Origin: an uncultured Ruminiclostridium sp.
GTDB taxonomy: Bacteria > Bacillota > Clostridia > Oscillospirales > Ruminococcaceae
Length of the DNA stretch: 64,000 bases
Direction of reading: 5' to 3'
Assembly: GCA_934454635.1 (NCBI GenBank)
Contig: CAKSFR010000001.1
Coordinates: 62,001-126,000 of the forward strand
Shown: one piece after another, positions 37,483 to 44,456 of the stretch
How the letters are laid out: every line of letters starts with the position of its first letter
Position numbering within the stretch: position 1 is the stretch's first letter
Notes under the pieces: generated by a model
Told to the model about the DNA's origin: nothing
The model's database searches: none
What the model saw: the letters and a program-made list of their open reading frames with translations, nothing else
Made by a program: the position numbers and the translations under genes

Positions 37483-38481
37483 TCAAGAGCTTTTATCATT
37501 TTTCTTTTTGGTCGAGATTTCTCCGAGCGGATTATGTTCAATCGCGTCGCGTACCTGTTCGTTTGCAACATGAGTGTAGATCTGCGTTGTATCAAGATTT
37601 TCGTGCCCTAAAACTTCTTTTAAAACACGCACATCAACGCCGTTTTGATACATAAGCGTCGCTGCCGTATGCCGAAGTTTATGGACAGAAAAACCCATTC
37701 CGCTCAGTCCCGATAATTTCAGCTTTTCTTCGATTATCTGTTCGACGCGGCGGTTTGAAATACGCTTGCTCATACGGCTTATAAAGAGCGCTTTGTCGTT
37801 TACAGCAGGACGAACCTTTATGTAATTTTCGTATGCCGATATGCAGGCATTATTAAAATAAACAATACGTTCTTTATTGCCTTTACCGGTTATTTTCATA
37901 AAAGAAACTTGTTTTCCGTCAATATTTGTGCTTTTGTAATCGTTTACATCTATTTTTACCAATTCAGAAAGACGCATTCCGCAATTCAAAAAAAATGTAA
38001 TCATACAATAATCGCGGTAATCCTCCCACGAATCAAGCACAGAACAGGTTTTTAGAAGCTCTGTGGCTTGTTCAATTGTAAGATGCTTAGGCAGAGCCTT
38101 TTTAGGTGTAGGCAGCTCCAGATTTTGTGCCGGACTGACTTCAAACCACATTTTTTTCACTGTAAGATATTTAAAAAACTGACGCAGTGATACAGCTTTT
38201 CGTAAGCGTGCCTTGGATTTATTATCGCGCTCGGAAGCTGTATAAGTAAGAAATGCAAGAATGTCGTTCAGCGTGACCGTTTTGATAAGTTCACCGGGAA
38301 CATCAGCGATTTTAATTTCATCAAACGGTTCCGCAGATCCAAGACGCTCCATTTTAAGAAATCTTAAAAAAAGCCGCAAATCAGTATAATAATTCTTAAC
38401 GGTAAGCTCCGAGCGCATTTTTATTGTTGATATGTAGTTGAGGTATTCCTGCAAATAATCCGGACAATCTTCAAATTTCAT
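37483..38481 (-). CDS. Xer-type tyrosine recombinase
   Basis: The 332-aa recombinase has an N-terminal SAM-like core-binding domain (about 5-110) and a catalytic domain with the first Arg in CGMRLSEL, Lys in GKGNKERI, HKLRHT, LGHENLDTTQIYTHV with the nucleophile Tyr. It is a little longer than XerC/XerD and close in size to one-component Xer proteins (XerS, XerH). It lies outside the repeats that bound the prophage, so it is most simply a host gene. Its mRNA leader contains the palindromic dif-like site, a layout reported for XerS/difSL. GGGAAGGAG lies about 13 nt before the ATG. Confidence 0.85.
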   Translation of the reverse strand: MKFEDCPDYLQEYLNYISTIKMRSELTVKNYYTDLRLFLRFLKMERLGSAEPFDEIKIADVPGELIKTVTLNDILAFLTYTASERDNKSKARLRKAVSLRQFFKYLTVKKMWFEVSPAQNLELPTPKKALPKHLTIEQATELLKTCSVLDSWEDYRDYCMITFFLNCGMRLSELVKIDVNDYKSTNIDGKQVSFMKITGKGNKERIVYFNNACISAYENYIKVRPAVNDKALFISRMSKRISNRRVEQIIEEKLKLSGLSGMGFSVHKLRHTAATLMYQNGVDVRVLKEVLGHENLDTTQIYTHVANEQVRDAIEHNPLGEISTKKKNDKSS

Positions 38482-38505
38482 AATATTTTATTATCTCCTT
38501 CCCTT

Positions 38506-38535
38506 AATTGCGTAAAAGTTTAATTTTACGCAATT
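38506..38535. other. Dif-like recombination site (perfect 30-bp palindrome)
   Basis: Arms AATTGCGTAAAA (38506-38517) and TTTTACGCAATT (38524-38535) are perfect inverted copies around the 6-bp centre GTTTAA. Read as 11-6-11 it has the geometry of Xer/dif sites, though not the usual Bacillus dif sequence. It lies 25 bp upstream of the xer start codon at the junction with the prophage. At the far prophage end only the right arm and centre are kept and the left arm is degenerate, as expected when a phage site recombines within the centre. Confidence 0.7.
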
Positions 38536-38578
38536 AGCTCTGTGGGAATTTTTCTACTGCCCTTATTATAGCATTTTT
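38514..38578. repeat. attL: 65-bp direct repeat, xer-proximal prophage end
   Basis: These 65 bp are repeated at 46254-46318 in the same orientation with a single mismatch (38542 G versus 46282 A). The two copies are 7,740 bp apart. The match starts inside the left arm of the dif-like palindrome and ends just past the TATAAT -10 of the xer promoter. Confidence 0.9.
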
Positions 38579-38593
38579 TGTATGGAATTTCAA
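38565..38593 (-). promoter_or_regulatory. xer promoter, with -35 supplied by the prophage
   Basis: On the minus strand TTGAAA (38593-38588) and TATAAT (38570-38565) are 17 bp apart, pointing to xer. The -10 is in the shared repeat, while the -35 is unique to the prophage side. At the far junction the same -10 (46310-46305) is 17 bp from a chromosomal TTGCAA (46333-46328), which would have been the -35 before integration. Confidence 0.75.
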
Positions 38594-38625
38594 CTACTGC
38601 GGCGCCGATCAGCGCCGCAACTCAA

Positions 38626-38907
38626 TCATCTGTATTTTTTCGGCGGCGTATAGCCGTTGATTTTATCGACTTCCGCGATATAACTGCGATATGGTTCGTG
38701 CCGGAATACTTGCAACGTGAAATCAGAACAGCGCCGCAAAACCGGAAACGGCTGACACGCACACAAATAACAATTTCGGCAGTCAAACCGATAGGAACAT
38801 ATAACGCATTTGCAAATGTCGCATAATCTGTACAGGCGTTCAGACGGCGGCAAGCTGTAGATTTCTTCATCAGTCAGGCGCGGAAGTTTCTGAATTATCA
38901 TTTTCAT
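38626..38907 (-). CDS. Cys-rich small phage protein of unknown function
   Basis: The 93-aa protein has a compact Cys cluster (CDICKCVIC, then CRNCYLCAC) at about 31-51 and a later Cys, spaced for one or two metal sites. It is the last gene of the prophage minus-strand operon and overlaps the ASCH gene by 38 nt. The start at 38907 (MKMIIQ) is chosen over a longer frame that would overlap by more than 160 nt. I do not recognise a family; a DNA- or RNA-binding or host-takeover role is possible. Confidence 0.55.
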   Translation of the reverse strand: MKMIIQKLPRLTDEEIYSLPPSERLYRLCDICKCVICSYRFDCRNCYLCACQPFPVLRRCSDFTLQVFRHEPYRSYIAEVDKINGYTPPKKYR

Positions 38908-39475
38908 TATATTTTTCAGTGGATTCAGCTGAACCCAAGTAAAAAAAACAGTCAAAACAACACGCAGCAGGTACACCATCATCATAACGACCGCAGCTGG
39001 GGCATGCGCACCAAGATTTATTAAAATCAATTGCATTGATCAATGTATAGACATAGCACCACGACTGCGGTGCGCGTGTTAGTCCAAACTCGCTAATCGC
39101 TCGCGGTTTATCATAAATTTTGAGATTGGATATGTGCCAGCCGTAACCGTTAAACCCATTAAGATATTTATATACCTCAACAAAACTAAGGCAAGTTTGG
39201 TTTTCAAAATTTGCTATATTTTCAAATTCGTGAGGATTTATAGTGATGATTTTATCACACACAAATTCGCCTATGATTTTACCGTTACCCTGTACGGGAT
39301 TTCTGTTGTCTGCAAGATATATTTCCCCCGACCTTTTCGGCAATGTGCAATAGATATAGCACTTAAACGGCGTTTCAATTTTTGGTCTTGTTTTCCGAAC
39401 CTCAACGGTCTTTATGCCGTTTGCGATATACTCACACCATTCAGGATTTATGCTGATTAAAACTGCTTTACTCAT
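38870..39475 (-). CDS. ASCH-domain protein in the prophage
   Basis: The 201-aa protein begins with the ASCH/PUA-like pattern AVLISINPEWCEYIANGIKTVEVRKTRP (first about 28 residues), then GKIIGEFVCDKI, and ends the domain near LTRAPQSWCYVY. ASCH domains bind RNA or modified nucleic acids. After residue about 155 comes a Cys-rich tail (CACPSCGRYDDGVPAACCFDC). It starts inside the rep stop region and sits downstream of rep, where phages often carry accessory genes. Its function in the phage is unknown. Confidence 0.72.
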   Translation of the reverse strand: MSKAVLISINPEWCEYIANGIKTVEVRKTRPKIETPFKCYIYCTLPKRSGEIYLADNRNPVQGNGKIIGEFVCDKIITINPHEFENIANFENQTCLSFVEVYKYLNGFNGYGWHISNLKIYDKPRAISEFGLTRAPQSWCYVYTLINAIDFNKSWCACPSCGRYDDGVPAACCFDCFFYLGSAESTEKYNENDNSETSAPD

Positions 39476-40476
39476 AACTTATAAACATCACCCAGAGAAT
39501 TTATAAAATCATCATTATTAAAAATATGCGATTCCATATCTTTAACATATTGTTGTATTAAAGAACGCTGATGTACAGTTAGTCGGGATTGCCTTTTTAA
39601 AAGATTATCCAAAAAGTTTATAAATCCTTGACACTTTATATATGTATCAATGCTGTTACCAGCTTGACCAAACACATAATTTCCCAGACGAGACAAATTG
39701 TAATCAACGTCTTTCCTAGTATAAATACTGACCTTTTCGCATGAGCCGAGAAAATTAAGCCAATATTTACGAATTTGCCACCTAGATTTATTAGTATCTT
39801 CACTCGGAATTACAAATCTAAGATAATTATAAATAACACCGCGCAACTTTTCACCAAGCGGCAAGGGATTTTTTAAAAATGTAAATGCTCTATCCTGTTT
39901 AAAACAACATTCAAGACGTACCCAATGTTGATTGTGAAAACCACGTTCACGCGCTTTGTCATAAATTCTAATATAAAAATCTGAAGAATGACTGCCGAAC
40001 GTTATTGATATTGCATCAGAATTACGCGTACCGTCATTTATGTGTCGAAATTTGTTACATCGACACACATAATTGCGTTTATTTGTATCTTTTAAAATCT
40101 TATTAATATCAAAAACATCAGCATGATCATCATAAGCCACATCTAATCGTGTAACGTGAAAAACGTCAGGATTATCAAGAACCATGGCAAAAAGAAGATC
40201 CCAATTCATAGATGAATATGTATCAAAATCACGGCAGCCCTGACCAGTCATTTCAACCAAAACAAATTTATCTTGTTGTGGATCGCTACTCTCTGTTGCA
40301 TGATTCCACATTATATGAACACCATCAAAAAAAATTCGTTTCATATAACCGTAAAATCCATATTTTGCTTCTTGAAATTCAATATCAGAAAAGCCAAGCA
40401 AGTTAATAACATCAAATATAGAATTGTAATTGCGAATAGTGAAAGAAAACCAGTCGATAAGAATACAATTTTCCAT
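39472..40476 (-). CDS. Rep_trans family replication initiation protein (pII-like)
   Basis: The 334-aa protein shows hallmarks of the replication initiation factor family that includes phage CTX RstA and conjugative relaxases such as Tn916 Orf20: LIDWFSFTI at the N-terminus, TRLDVAYDDH near 110-119, YIRIYDKARERG near 171-182 and WVRLECCF near 188-195. It should nick the double-stranded origin and start rolling-circle replication. A perfect hairpin lies just upstream and no clear Shine-Dalgarno is seen, so its synthesis may be limited. AT-rich codon use differs from the chromosomal genes. Confidence 0.85.
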   Translation of the reverse strand: MENCILIDWFSFTIRNYNSIFDVINLLGFSDIEFQEAKYGFYGYMKRIFFDGVHIMWNHATESSDPQQDKFVLVEMTGQGCRDFDTYSSMNWDLLFAMVLDNPDVFHVTRLDVAYDDHADVFDINKILKDTNKRNYVCRCNKFRHINDGTRNSDAISITFGSHSSDFYIRIYDKARERGFHNQHWVRLECCFKQDRAFTFLKNPLPLGEKLRGVIYNYLRFVIPSEDTNKSRWQIRKYWLNFLGSCEKVSIYTRKDVDYNLSRLGNYVFGQAGNSIDTYIKCQGFINFLDNLLKRQSRLTVHQRSLIQQYVKDMESHIFNNDDFINSLGDVYKL

Positions 40477-40490
40477 AAGTCGTAACGCAG

Positions 40491-40524
40491 GGAACCCACC
40501 GCGCCGAATCTCGGCGCGGTTCCC
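40491..40524. other. Strong hairpin upstream of rep
   Basis: ACCGCGCCGA (40498-40507) pairs perfectly with TCGGCGCGGT (40511-40520) around ATC, with GGAACC / GGTTCC flanks extending it. No T run follows on the minus strand, so it is not a standard terminator for the coat operon. It is placed to cover the 5' region of rep mRNA. Confidence 0.6.
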
Positions 40525-40549
40525 CCTGCTCCCCTTTACTGAATTGATT

Positions 40550-40807
40550 TTACTGAATTGATTTTATCCAACGCAAAATAGTCTGATATGCGTAATAAAC
40601 TGTAATAGCCCCAGTCCATACTAATAATGTATTACCGATGAGATAAAACGGTACAATCCAATTGATGTAGCCTAAAATATCTTGTATTTCTGATGGAAAA
40701 GCAAAATCTTTAAACGGTGAATCAGGAAGCAAAGCAAAAATAACATCTTGAGCCGCATTCAGAAAATTTTCAAGCCCAGATTTTAAATTATTTAAAAAAT
40801 CGCTCAT
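40550..40807 (-). CDS. pVI-like minor coat / membrane protein
   Basis: The 85-aa protein has an amphipathic N-terminal helix and two hydrophobic segments (about 42-62 and 63-80) ending in a basic tail RWIKSIQ. Its position right after the pIII-like gene matches gene VI of filamentous phages, whose product caps the virion end with pIII. GAGGGTG precedes the ATG at 40807. The stop lies in a 14-bp tandem duplication (40537-40564). The homology is inferred from position and shape only. Confidence 0.65.
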   Translation of the reverse strand: MSDFLNNLKSGLENFLNAAQDVIFALLPDSPFKDFAFPSEIQDILGYINWIVPFYLIGNTLLVWTGAITVYYAYQTILRWIKSIQ

Positions 40808-40811
40808 TTTA

Positions 40812-42596
40812 TCACCCTCGACCAATCAACTTATTAGTTGCAAGTACAAGCCCAATTATAAATGTGAAATATAGCAGCCAACGAATTATAGAAGCAACGG
40901 TTTCATAATCTGATAAATCAACTTCAAATGAAAAATCTTGATTTATGCTATACCCTGCAATATCTTTTATTTTAATCGGAACTGATATTTTAGGTGCTTT
41001 TGGAGTTGCAGAAAGCAGATTAAAAAGCCTGTGTATGTCAAATGGCAAGCAGAAAGGAAATTTATCAATAATAACATCAGGAGTATCAAAATCTATATCA
41101 TTATCAAGTTCTACTTCTTCCGCAAGTGAATCGGTTAATGAATTGATAGAATCACGTATAGCCGCTACCCCACCTGATATAGAATCGACATTAACATCAA
41201 CATTATCAAGCAATCTTCGCTGTTCGTCCGCAGTAAGGTTACCCGCGCCGATAAGCTGAATTATTATCTGCATATATTCCTTGATATCATCAAAATCAAT
41301 TGTACCTGCCTTGATTGCATCAAGTATTTCCTGTAATTTGTCAATAGCGATATTATCGGCAGCAACTATGTTTCCGTTCTCGTCTATCGTCAAAATATCC
41401 CCGGGGCTTATAAGCCCCAGAGCAAGCGCATCAGATACGGTGTTTTCGCCGTCGCTAAAGCCAACATCACTATCTATCCCGACTGTCGTTGTAGTAGATA
41501 AATCATCTGATTTAATTGTTGTAGGATACGCAAATTCAACAGGCTCATAAGCCCAACAGAAACCAACTTTAAATGTTAATGCTTGTGATTTTGTTATGCC
41601 CAAATCGCCTAAACATTGACCCGATGCATTATAAAAATTTTTTAAACCGTCAGAAATAAAACTACCATCATAACGAAATAATAATGGAAAACTAAAAATA
41701 CGTTTATATGCGGTAGATGATACCGCATAAGCAGTATAATAATATATCTGATTGTTATACACTATATATTGGTTACCGGAATAAACAGGCGTATCAGAAT
41801 TATAAAATGCCGAGGCACAATAACCATTATCAATCATTTCCGCAGTAGAACTACTAGGTGTAAATCCTAACGATTCAACAGCTGTTACCCGATAAAATCC
41901 GTTAGAACAAAGGGATAAAGGCGCTGTATATTTATACCCGTTGCGAGAAATTGCGCTTGTTGTATTTGTATCGGCGTTAGCTCGTATAAGGCTTAAATGA
42001 TCGGTAAGACTGAATTGAAATTCAGATGAATCAAGGAGATCTGCTAAAAGTTTCTTTTCTTCTGTTTGGTCAGCAACACATTTTTCTTTGAGGTATGAAA
42101 GGTAAGATTTACCCGCCTGTTCAATAAGCATCTCATAAGAACTAACAGATAAACCGCCCCCAACGCCAGGATCATGCATTAACCGCGGACAATTCGTATT
42201 AAGGAAATTAACCATATATGTAGCCATTTCCTGTTGTTCAGCAGTCATTGTTACATCAGAATTAACACGCCAACCGCTATTACTGCCATCATCAAAATAC
42301 TGAATAGGTTGATCTAATTGCGCAAAAGAAAACCGCTGATCATTATAATCATCAATAGCGCCTTGTAAGCCCTCATAAGCTCCAACCGCCGAATCTGCAA
42401 GGTCCTGCGCAAAACTGCCCATCATACTTCCGACAGCTCCACCGCCAAGAGCTTGACGGATAACATACCACACTACATCAACTGCAGCACTTGCCCCAGC
42501 TGCGGGAGAAGCAGATGAAATCACAGAAAATATGTTAAGGCAGATTGAGAGGATTAGAAAAAATGATAAAACACATTTAAACAACCGATTCTTCAA
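40812..42596 (-). CDS. pIII-like adsorption protein
   Basis: The 594-aa protein has an N-terminal signal peptide (hydrophobic about 9-28, cleavage near SSASPA), a long Ser/Thr/Tyr/Asn-rich extracellular region, an acidic helical segment with DELRR-like and ELDNDIDFDTP stretches, a FPFCLPFDIHRLFNLL motif near residue 510, and a C-terminal membrane helix ending KLIGRG. This is the architecture of filamentous phage pIII, which binds the host receptor and anchors to the membrane before assembly. It overlaps zot by 20 nt. The receptor on a Gram-positive cell is unknown. Confidence 0.75.
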   Translation of the reverse strand: MKNRLFKCVLSFFLILSICLNIFSVISSASPAAGASAAVDVVWYVIRQALGGGAVGSMMGSFAQDLADSAVGAYEGLQGAIDDYNDQRFSFAQLDQPIQYFDDGSNSGWRVNSDVTMTAEQQEMATYMVNFLNTNCPRLMHDPGVGGGLSVSSYEMLIEQAGKSYLSYLKEKCVADQTEEKKLLADLLDSSEFQFSLTDHLSLIRANADTNTTSAISRNGYKYTAPLSLCSNGFYRVTAVESLGFTPSSSTAEMIDNGYCASAFYNSDTPVYSGNQYIVYNNQIYYYTAYAVSSTAYKRIFSFPLLFRYDGSFISDGLKNFYNASGQCLGDLGITKSQALTFKVGFCWAYEPVEFAYPTTIKSDDLSTTTTVGIDSDVGFSDGENTVSDALALGLISPGDILTIDENGNIVAADNIAIDKLQEILDAIKAGTIDFDDIKEYMQIIIQLIGAGNLTADEQRRLLDNVDVNVDSISGGVAAIRDSINSLTDSLAEEVELDNDIDFDTPDVIIDKFPFCLPFDIHRLFNLLSATPKAPKISVPIKIKDIAGYSINQDFSFEVDLSDYETVASIIRWLLYFTFIIGLVLATNKLIGRG

Positions 42597-43257
42597 GATG
42601 TTCCCCCTCTTTCATCATTCTATTAAAATCAGCTACCGAAATCAATCCACCAGAACTATTAGATTTTTCGGAATAGTCGAATAAGCTGAATGTATCATAG
42701 GAGGCTGCAACTTTCCTATTTATACGGAAGTATTCACAAGAAACCTTTTCATTGATACCATACCAACGATGTATACAAACGAATTGCTTCATCAGCAAAC
42801 ACCGAATCACAAACCCTTTTAATCCGAAGTTCGTCAGCTTTCTATGAATATAATGATACTCGATGTTAGCGCGAACCTGTCTATCAAGCATACGGTCATT
42901 CTGCGCTATAAGAATAACATCATATCCAAGTTTTCTATGCTGAGAAAAAAAATTAATCCAACCGTCACGGTCTTTTCGGGCAGAATCACGGGTATTGAAG
43001 ATAGTAGCGGCTTCATCTATTATTATAATTGTCTGACTTTCTTTATTTTCTTTATGATGCTCCTTAGAAAAATCAATCAGCGTCTTTACTTTAAGCTGTT
43101 TATTATCGATAAAATAAAAATAGGGCTGTTGTTTGGGAGGAAGATTTATAACGAAATTAGCAATAACGTTTACCTTGCGCCGTGTTGCTCTATGTACAAG
43201 CTGCGTTGCGTGATAGCTTTTGCCAGAACCAGGCGTTCCCGTGTAAAGAATAACCAT
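42577..43257 (-). CDS. zot: Zot/pI-like phage assembly ATPase
   Basis: The 226-aa protein starts almost at its Walker A (ILYTGTPGSGKSYHA) and has Walker B TIIIIDEAATIF near 77-88 and FFSQHRKLGYDVILIAQ, the core of the zonular occludens toxin (Zot)/pI family that drives filamentous phage extrusion. I see no membrane helix or periplasmic domain after the ATPase, unlike pI of Escherichia coli phages (about 350 residues), so another protein may supply the anchor. The ATG overlaps the stop of the upstream gene. Confidence 0.85.
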   Translation of the reverse strand: MVILYTGTPGSGKSYHATQLVHRATRRKVNVIANFVINLPPKQQPYFYFIDNKQLKVKTLIDFSKEHHKENKESQTIIIIDEAATIFNTRDSARKDRDGWINFFSQHRKLGYDVILIAQNDRMLDRQVRANIEYHYIHRKLTNFGLKGFVIRCLLMKQFVCIHRWYGINEKVSCEYFRINRKVAASYDTFSLFDYSEKSNSSGGLISVADFNRMMKEGEHLEESVV

Positions 43258-43457
43258 TATATAACCCCCTCTATATCAATCTGCCCTGACACTTCGTAAA
43301 CATCTGGAACAGCTGAAAAATCATGCTCATTTATATATTGTAAGAGAATTTCGCCGATTACTTCGGAGCGACTACGAAATTCATCCTTTGAAATTTTATC
43401 TATAATTGCTACAACATTAGGATTTAACATAATATTATAGCGCTGTTTAATAATCAT
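43257..43457 (-). CDS. Ribbon-helix-helix-like small protein
   Basis: The 66-aa protein has a short strand (RYNIMLNPNVVAIIDKI) followed by two helices with SRSEVIGEILLQYI, the typical ribbon-helix-helix pattern of CopG/Arc-type DNA-binding proteins. An acidic tail follows. GAGGTGTGT precedes the ATG at 43457. It lies between the major coat gene and zot, so it may adjust late gene expression or copy number. The fold call rests on pattern only. Confidence 0.6.
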   Translation of the reverse strand: MIIKQRYNIMLNPNVVAIIDKISKDEFRSRSEVIGEILLQYINEHDFSAVPDVYEVSGQIDIEGVI

Positions 43458-43511
43458 ACACACCTCAACGAATTGAAAAAGTAAGGCGGAAAATCCGCCT
43501 TACAAACTGAA

Positions 43512-43802
43512 TTACTTTGAAACCGTACCGAACGCCTTTTTCGCAAACCTGATACCCGCAAGGATACCGAAGATAACCAGACCCGCGCCGAGAACGCCGA
43601 GAATAATCGGAACTACATCACCGGCAAGCGTTGTAAACTGATTTATAATCTGGTCAGAATACTGACTTAATCCCGTAGAAGTGCCACTTTCAGCAGAAGC
43701 TACTACTGTACCGATTGCGGCAGAACACGCGACTGCAGCACCAACGGCAATAAGTTTACCCTTAGCCGCTACACGCTTTAAAAAAGCCTTTACCTTGTTC
43801 AT
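43512..43802 (-). CDS. Major coat protein (pVIII-like)
   Basis: The 96-aa precursor has a basic, Lys-rich N-terminus and hydrophobic signal peptide ending VVASA with cleavage expected before ESG (about residue 38/39). The mature part of about 58 residues has a short acidic amphipathic region, one membrane helix (VVPIILGVLGAGLVIFGILAG) and a basic C-terminus RFAKKAFGTVSK that would face the DNA. This is the standard layout of inovirus major coat proteins. GGGGGTG precedes the ATG, the best ribosome site in the operon, which suits high output. Confidence 0.9.
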   Translation of the reverse strand: MNKVKAFLKRVAAKGKLIAVGAAVACSAAIGTVVASAESGTSTGLSQYSDQIINQFTTLAGDVVPIILGVLGAGLVIFGILAGIRFAKKAFGTVSK

Positions 43803-43927
43803 TACTTCACCCCCTTAAATATGATATTATAACAGGCTGCATAAGTGATACCCAGCAGCCACGCTATACCGGATACAAGAAAACCACCGCCAAAGCCAAG
43901 AAAAGCAATATCAAGATATTCCTGCAT
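43802..43927 (-). CDS. pIX-like tiny virion protein (41 aa)
   Basis: The 41-aa product has a short acidic start (MQEYLD), a Gly-rich hydrophobic helix (AFLGFGGGFLVSGIAWLLGITYA) and a short C-terminus FKGVK. Size, single span and place right before the coat gene match pIX of filamentous phages (32 aa in f1). AGTAGG precedes the ATG, and the TAA overlaps the coat ATG as TAATG. It is too short for a usual ORF cutoff. Confidence 0.7.
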   Translation of the reverse strand: MQEYLDIAFLGFGGGFLVSGIAWLLGITYAACYNIIFKGVK

Positions 43928-43933
43928 ATTTAC

Positions 43934-44137
43934 CTACTTTCTCAAATGACGGAATACAACAGCACCGAATATTGCACCACACAATACAAGCACAGTAAGC
44001 ATTATTTCTTGCATGGCCTGTATTTCGTTAAACTGCTGATTCATTAGCTCATTCTGAATCGTAAGTTGCTCCAGTTGATCGGAGCAAATTTGAACAAGCT
44101 GTTCATCTTCGTAATATACGATTACTTGTTCAGGCAT
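43934..44137 (-). CDS. pVII-like small membrane protein
   Basis: The 67-aa protein has an acidic and Gln-rich helical N-terminal half (YYEDEQLVQICSDQLEQL) and one membrane helix (IMLTVLVLCGAIFGAVVF) followed by RHLRK. It overlaps the ssDNA-binding gene by 16 nt and precedes the pIX-like gene by 6 nt, the position of gene VII. It is longer than f1 pVII (33 aa). The start at the ATG 44137 is preferred over an upstream TTG. Confidence 0.65.
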   Translation of the reverse strand: MPEQVIVYYEDEQLVQICSDQLEQLTIQNELMNQQFNEIQAMQEIMLTVLVLCGAIFGAVVFRHLRK

Positions 44138-44406
44138 GTTATACCACAAATCTTGCCTTTAGGGTTGATTTCCATATCGATTTTACCGCCGATACACGAT
44201 ATTAAATCTTTAATTGGAACTCCGAAAGACTCAAAAACCCTATCTGAAATAAATCTGCTTTCAGCGACATTAATAAATCTGCTTTCAGCGACATTACCGT
44301 AAACATCTTCCTCGGGATATGCAACAAATAACTTTATCCCGGAAATATCGTTTCCTTCTTTGGTAGTAAAATCGATTGAACGCACTCCAATAAGTTCTAC
44401 TTTCAT
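44122..44406 (-). CDS. Candidate ssDNA-binding protein (pV-like)
   Basis: The 94-aa protein is beta-rich with a pattern fitting a small OB fold (MKVELIGVRSIDFTTKEGNDISGIKLFVAY...GKIDMEINPKGKICGI) and is the first gene of the late operon, before the pVII-like gene, as gene V is in f1. Such proteins coat single-stranded phage DNA until assembly. A perfect 24-bp tandem duplication (44248-44271 and 44272-44295) repeats NVAESRFI in frame. AAGGAGG precedes the ATG. The function is inferred from size, pattern and synteny. Confidence 0.6.
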   Translation of the reverse strand: MKVELIGVRSIDFTTKEGNDISGIKLFVAYPEEDVYGNVAESRFINVAESRFISDRVFESFGVPIKDLISCIGGKIDMEINPKGKICGITCLNK

Positions 44407-44434
44407 TTGCTTTTCCTCCTTATGTATTGATTTA

Positions 44435-44450
44435 ACATTCGTTCGAATGT
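44435..44450. promoter_or_regulatory. Phage operator O1
   Basis: ACATTCG-TT-CGAATGT, a perfect 7-bp inverted repeat between the XRE gene and the structural operon, just downstream of the operon's -10. It shares ATTCGAATGT-like sequence with O2. Confidence 0.65.
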
Positions 44451-44456
44451 AATATA

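Noticed and set aside
37483..38481. Idea that the Xer-type gene is the phage's own integrase
   Set aside because: It lies outside both direct repeats, on the chromosomal side; a phage-borne integrase should lie between them. A larger composite element cannot be fully excluded.
38626..39036. Longer 136-aa version of the Cys-rich phage protein
   Set aside because: It would overlap the ASCH gene by more than 160 nt; the internal ATG at 38907 gives a more usual 38-nt overlap and keeps the whole Cys cluster.
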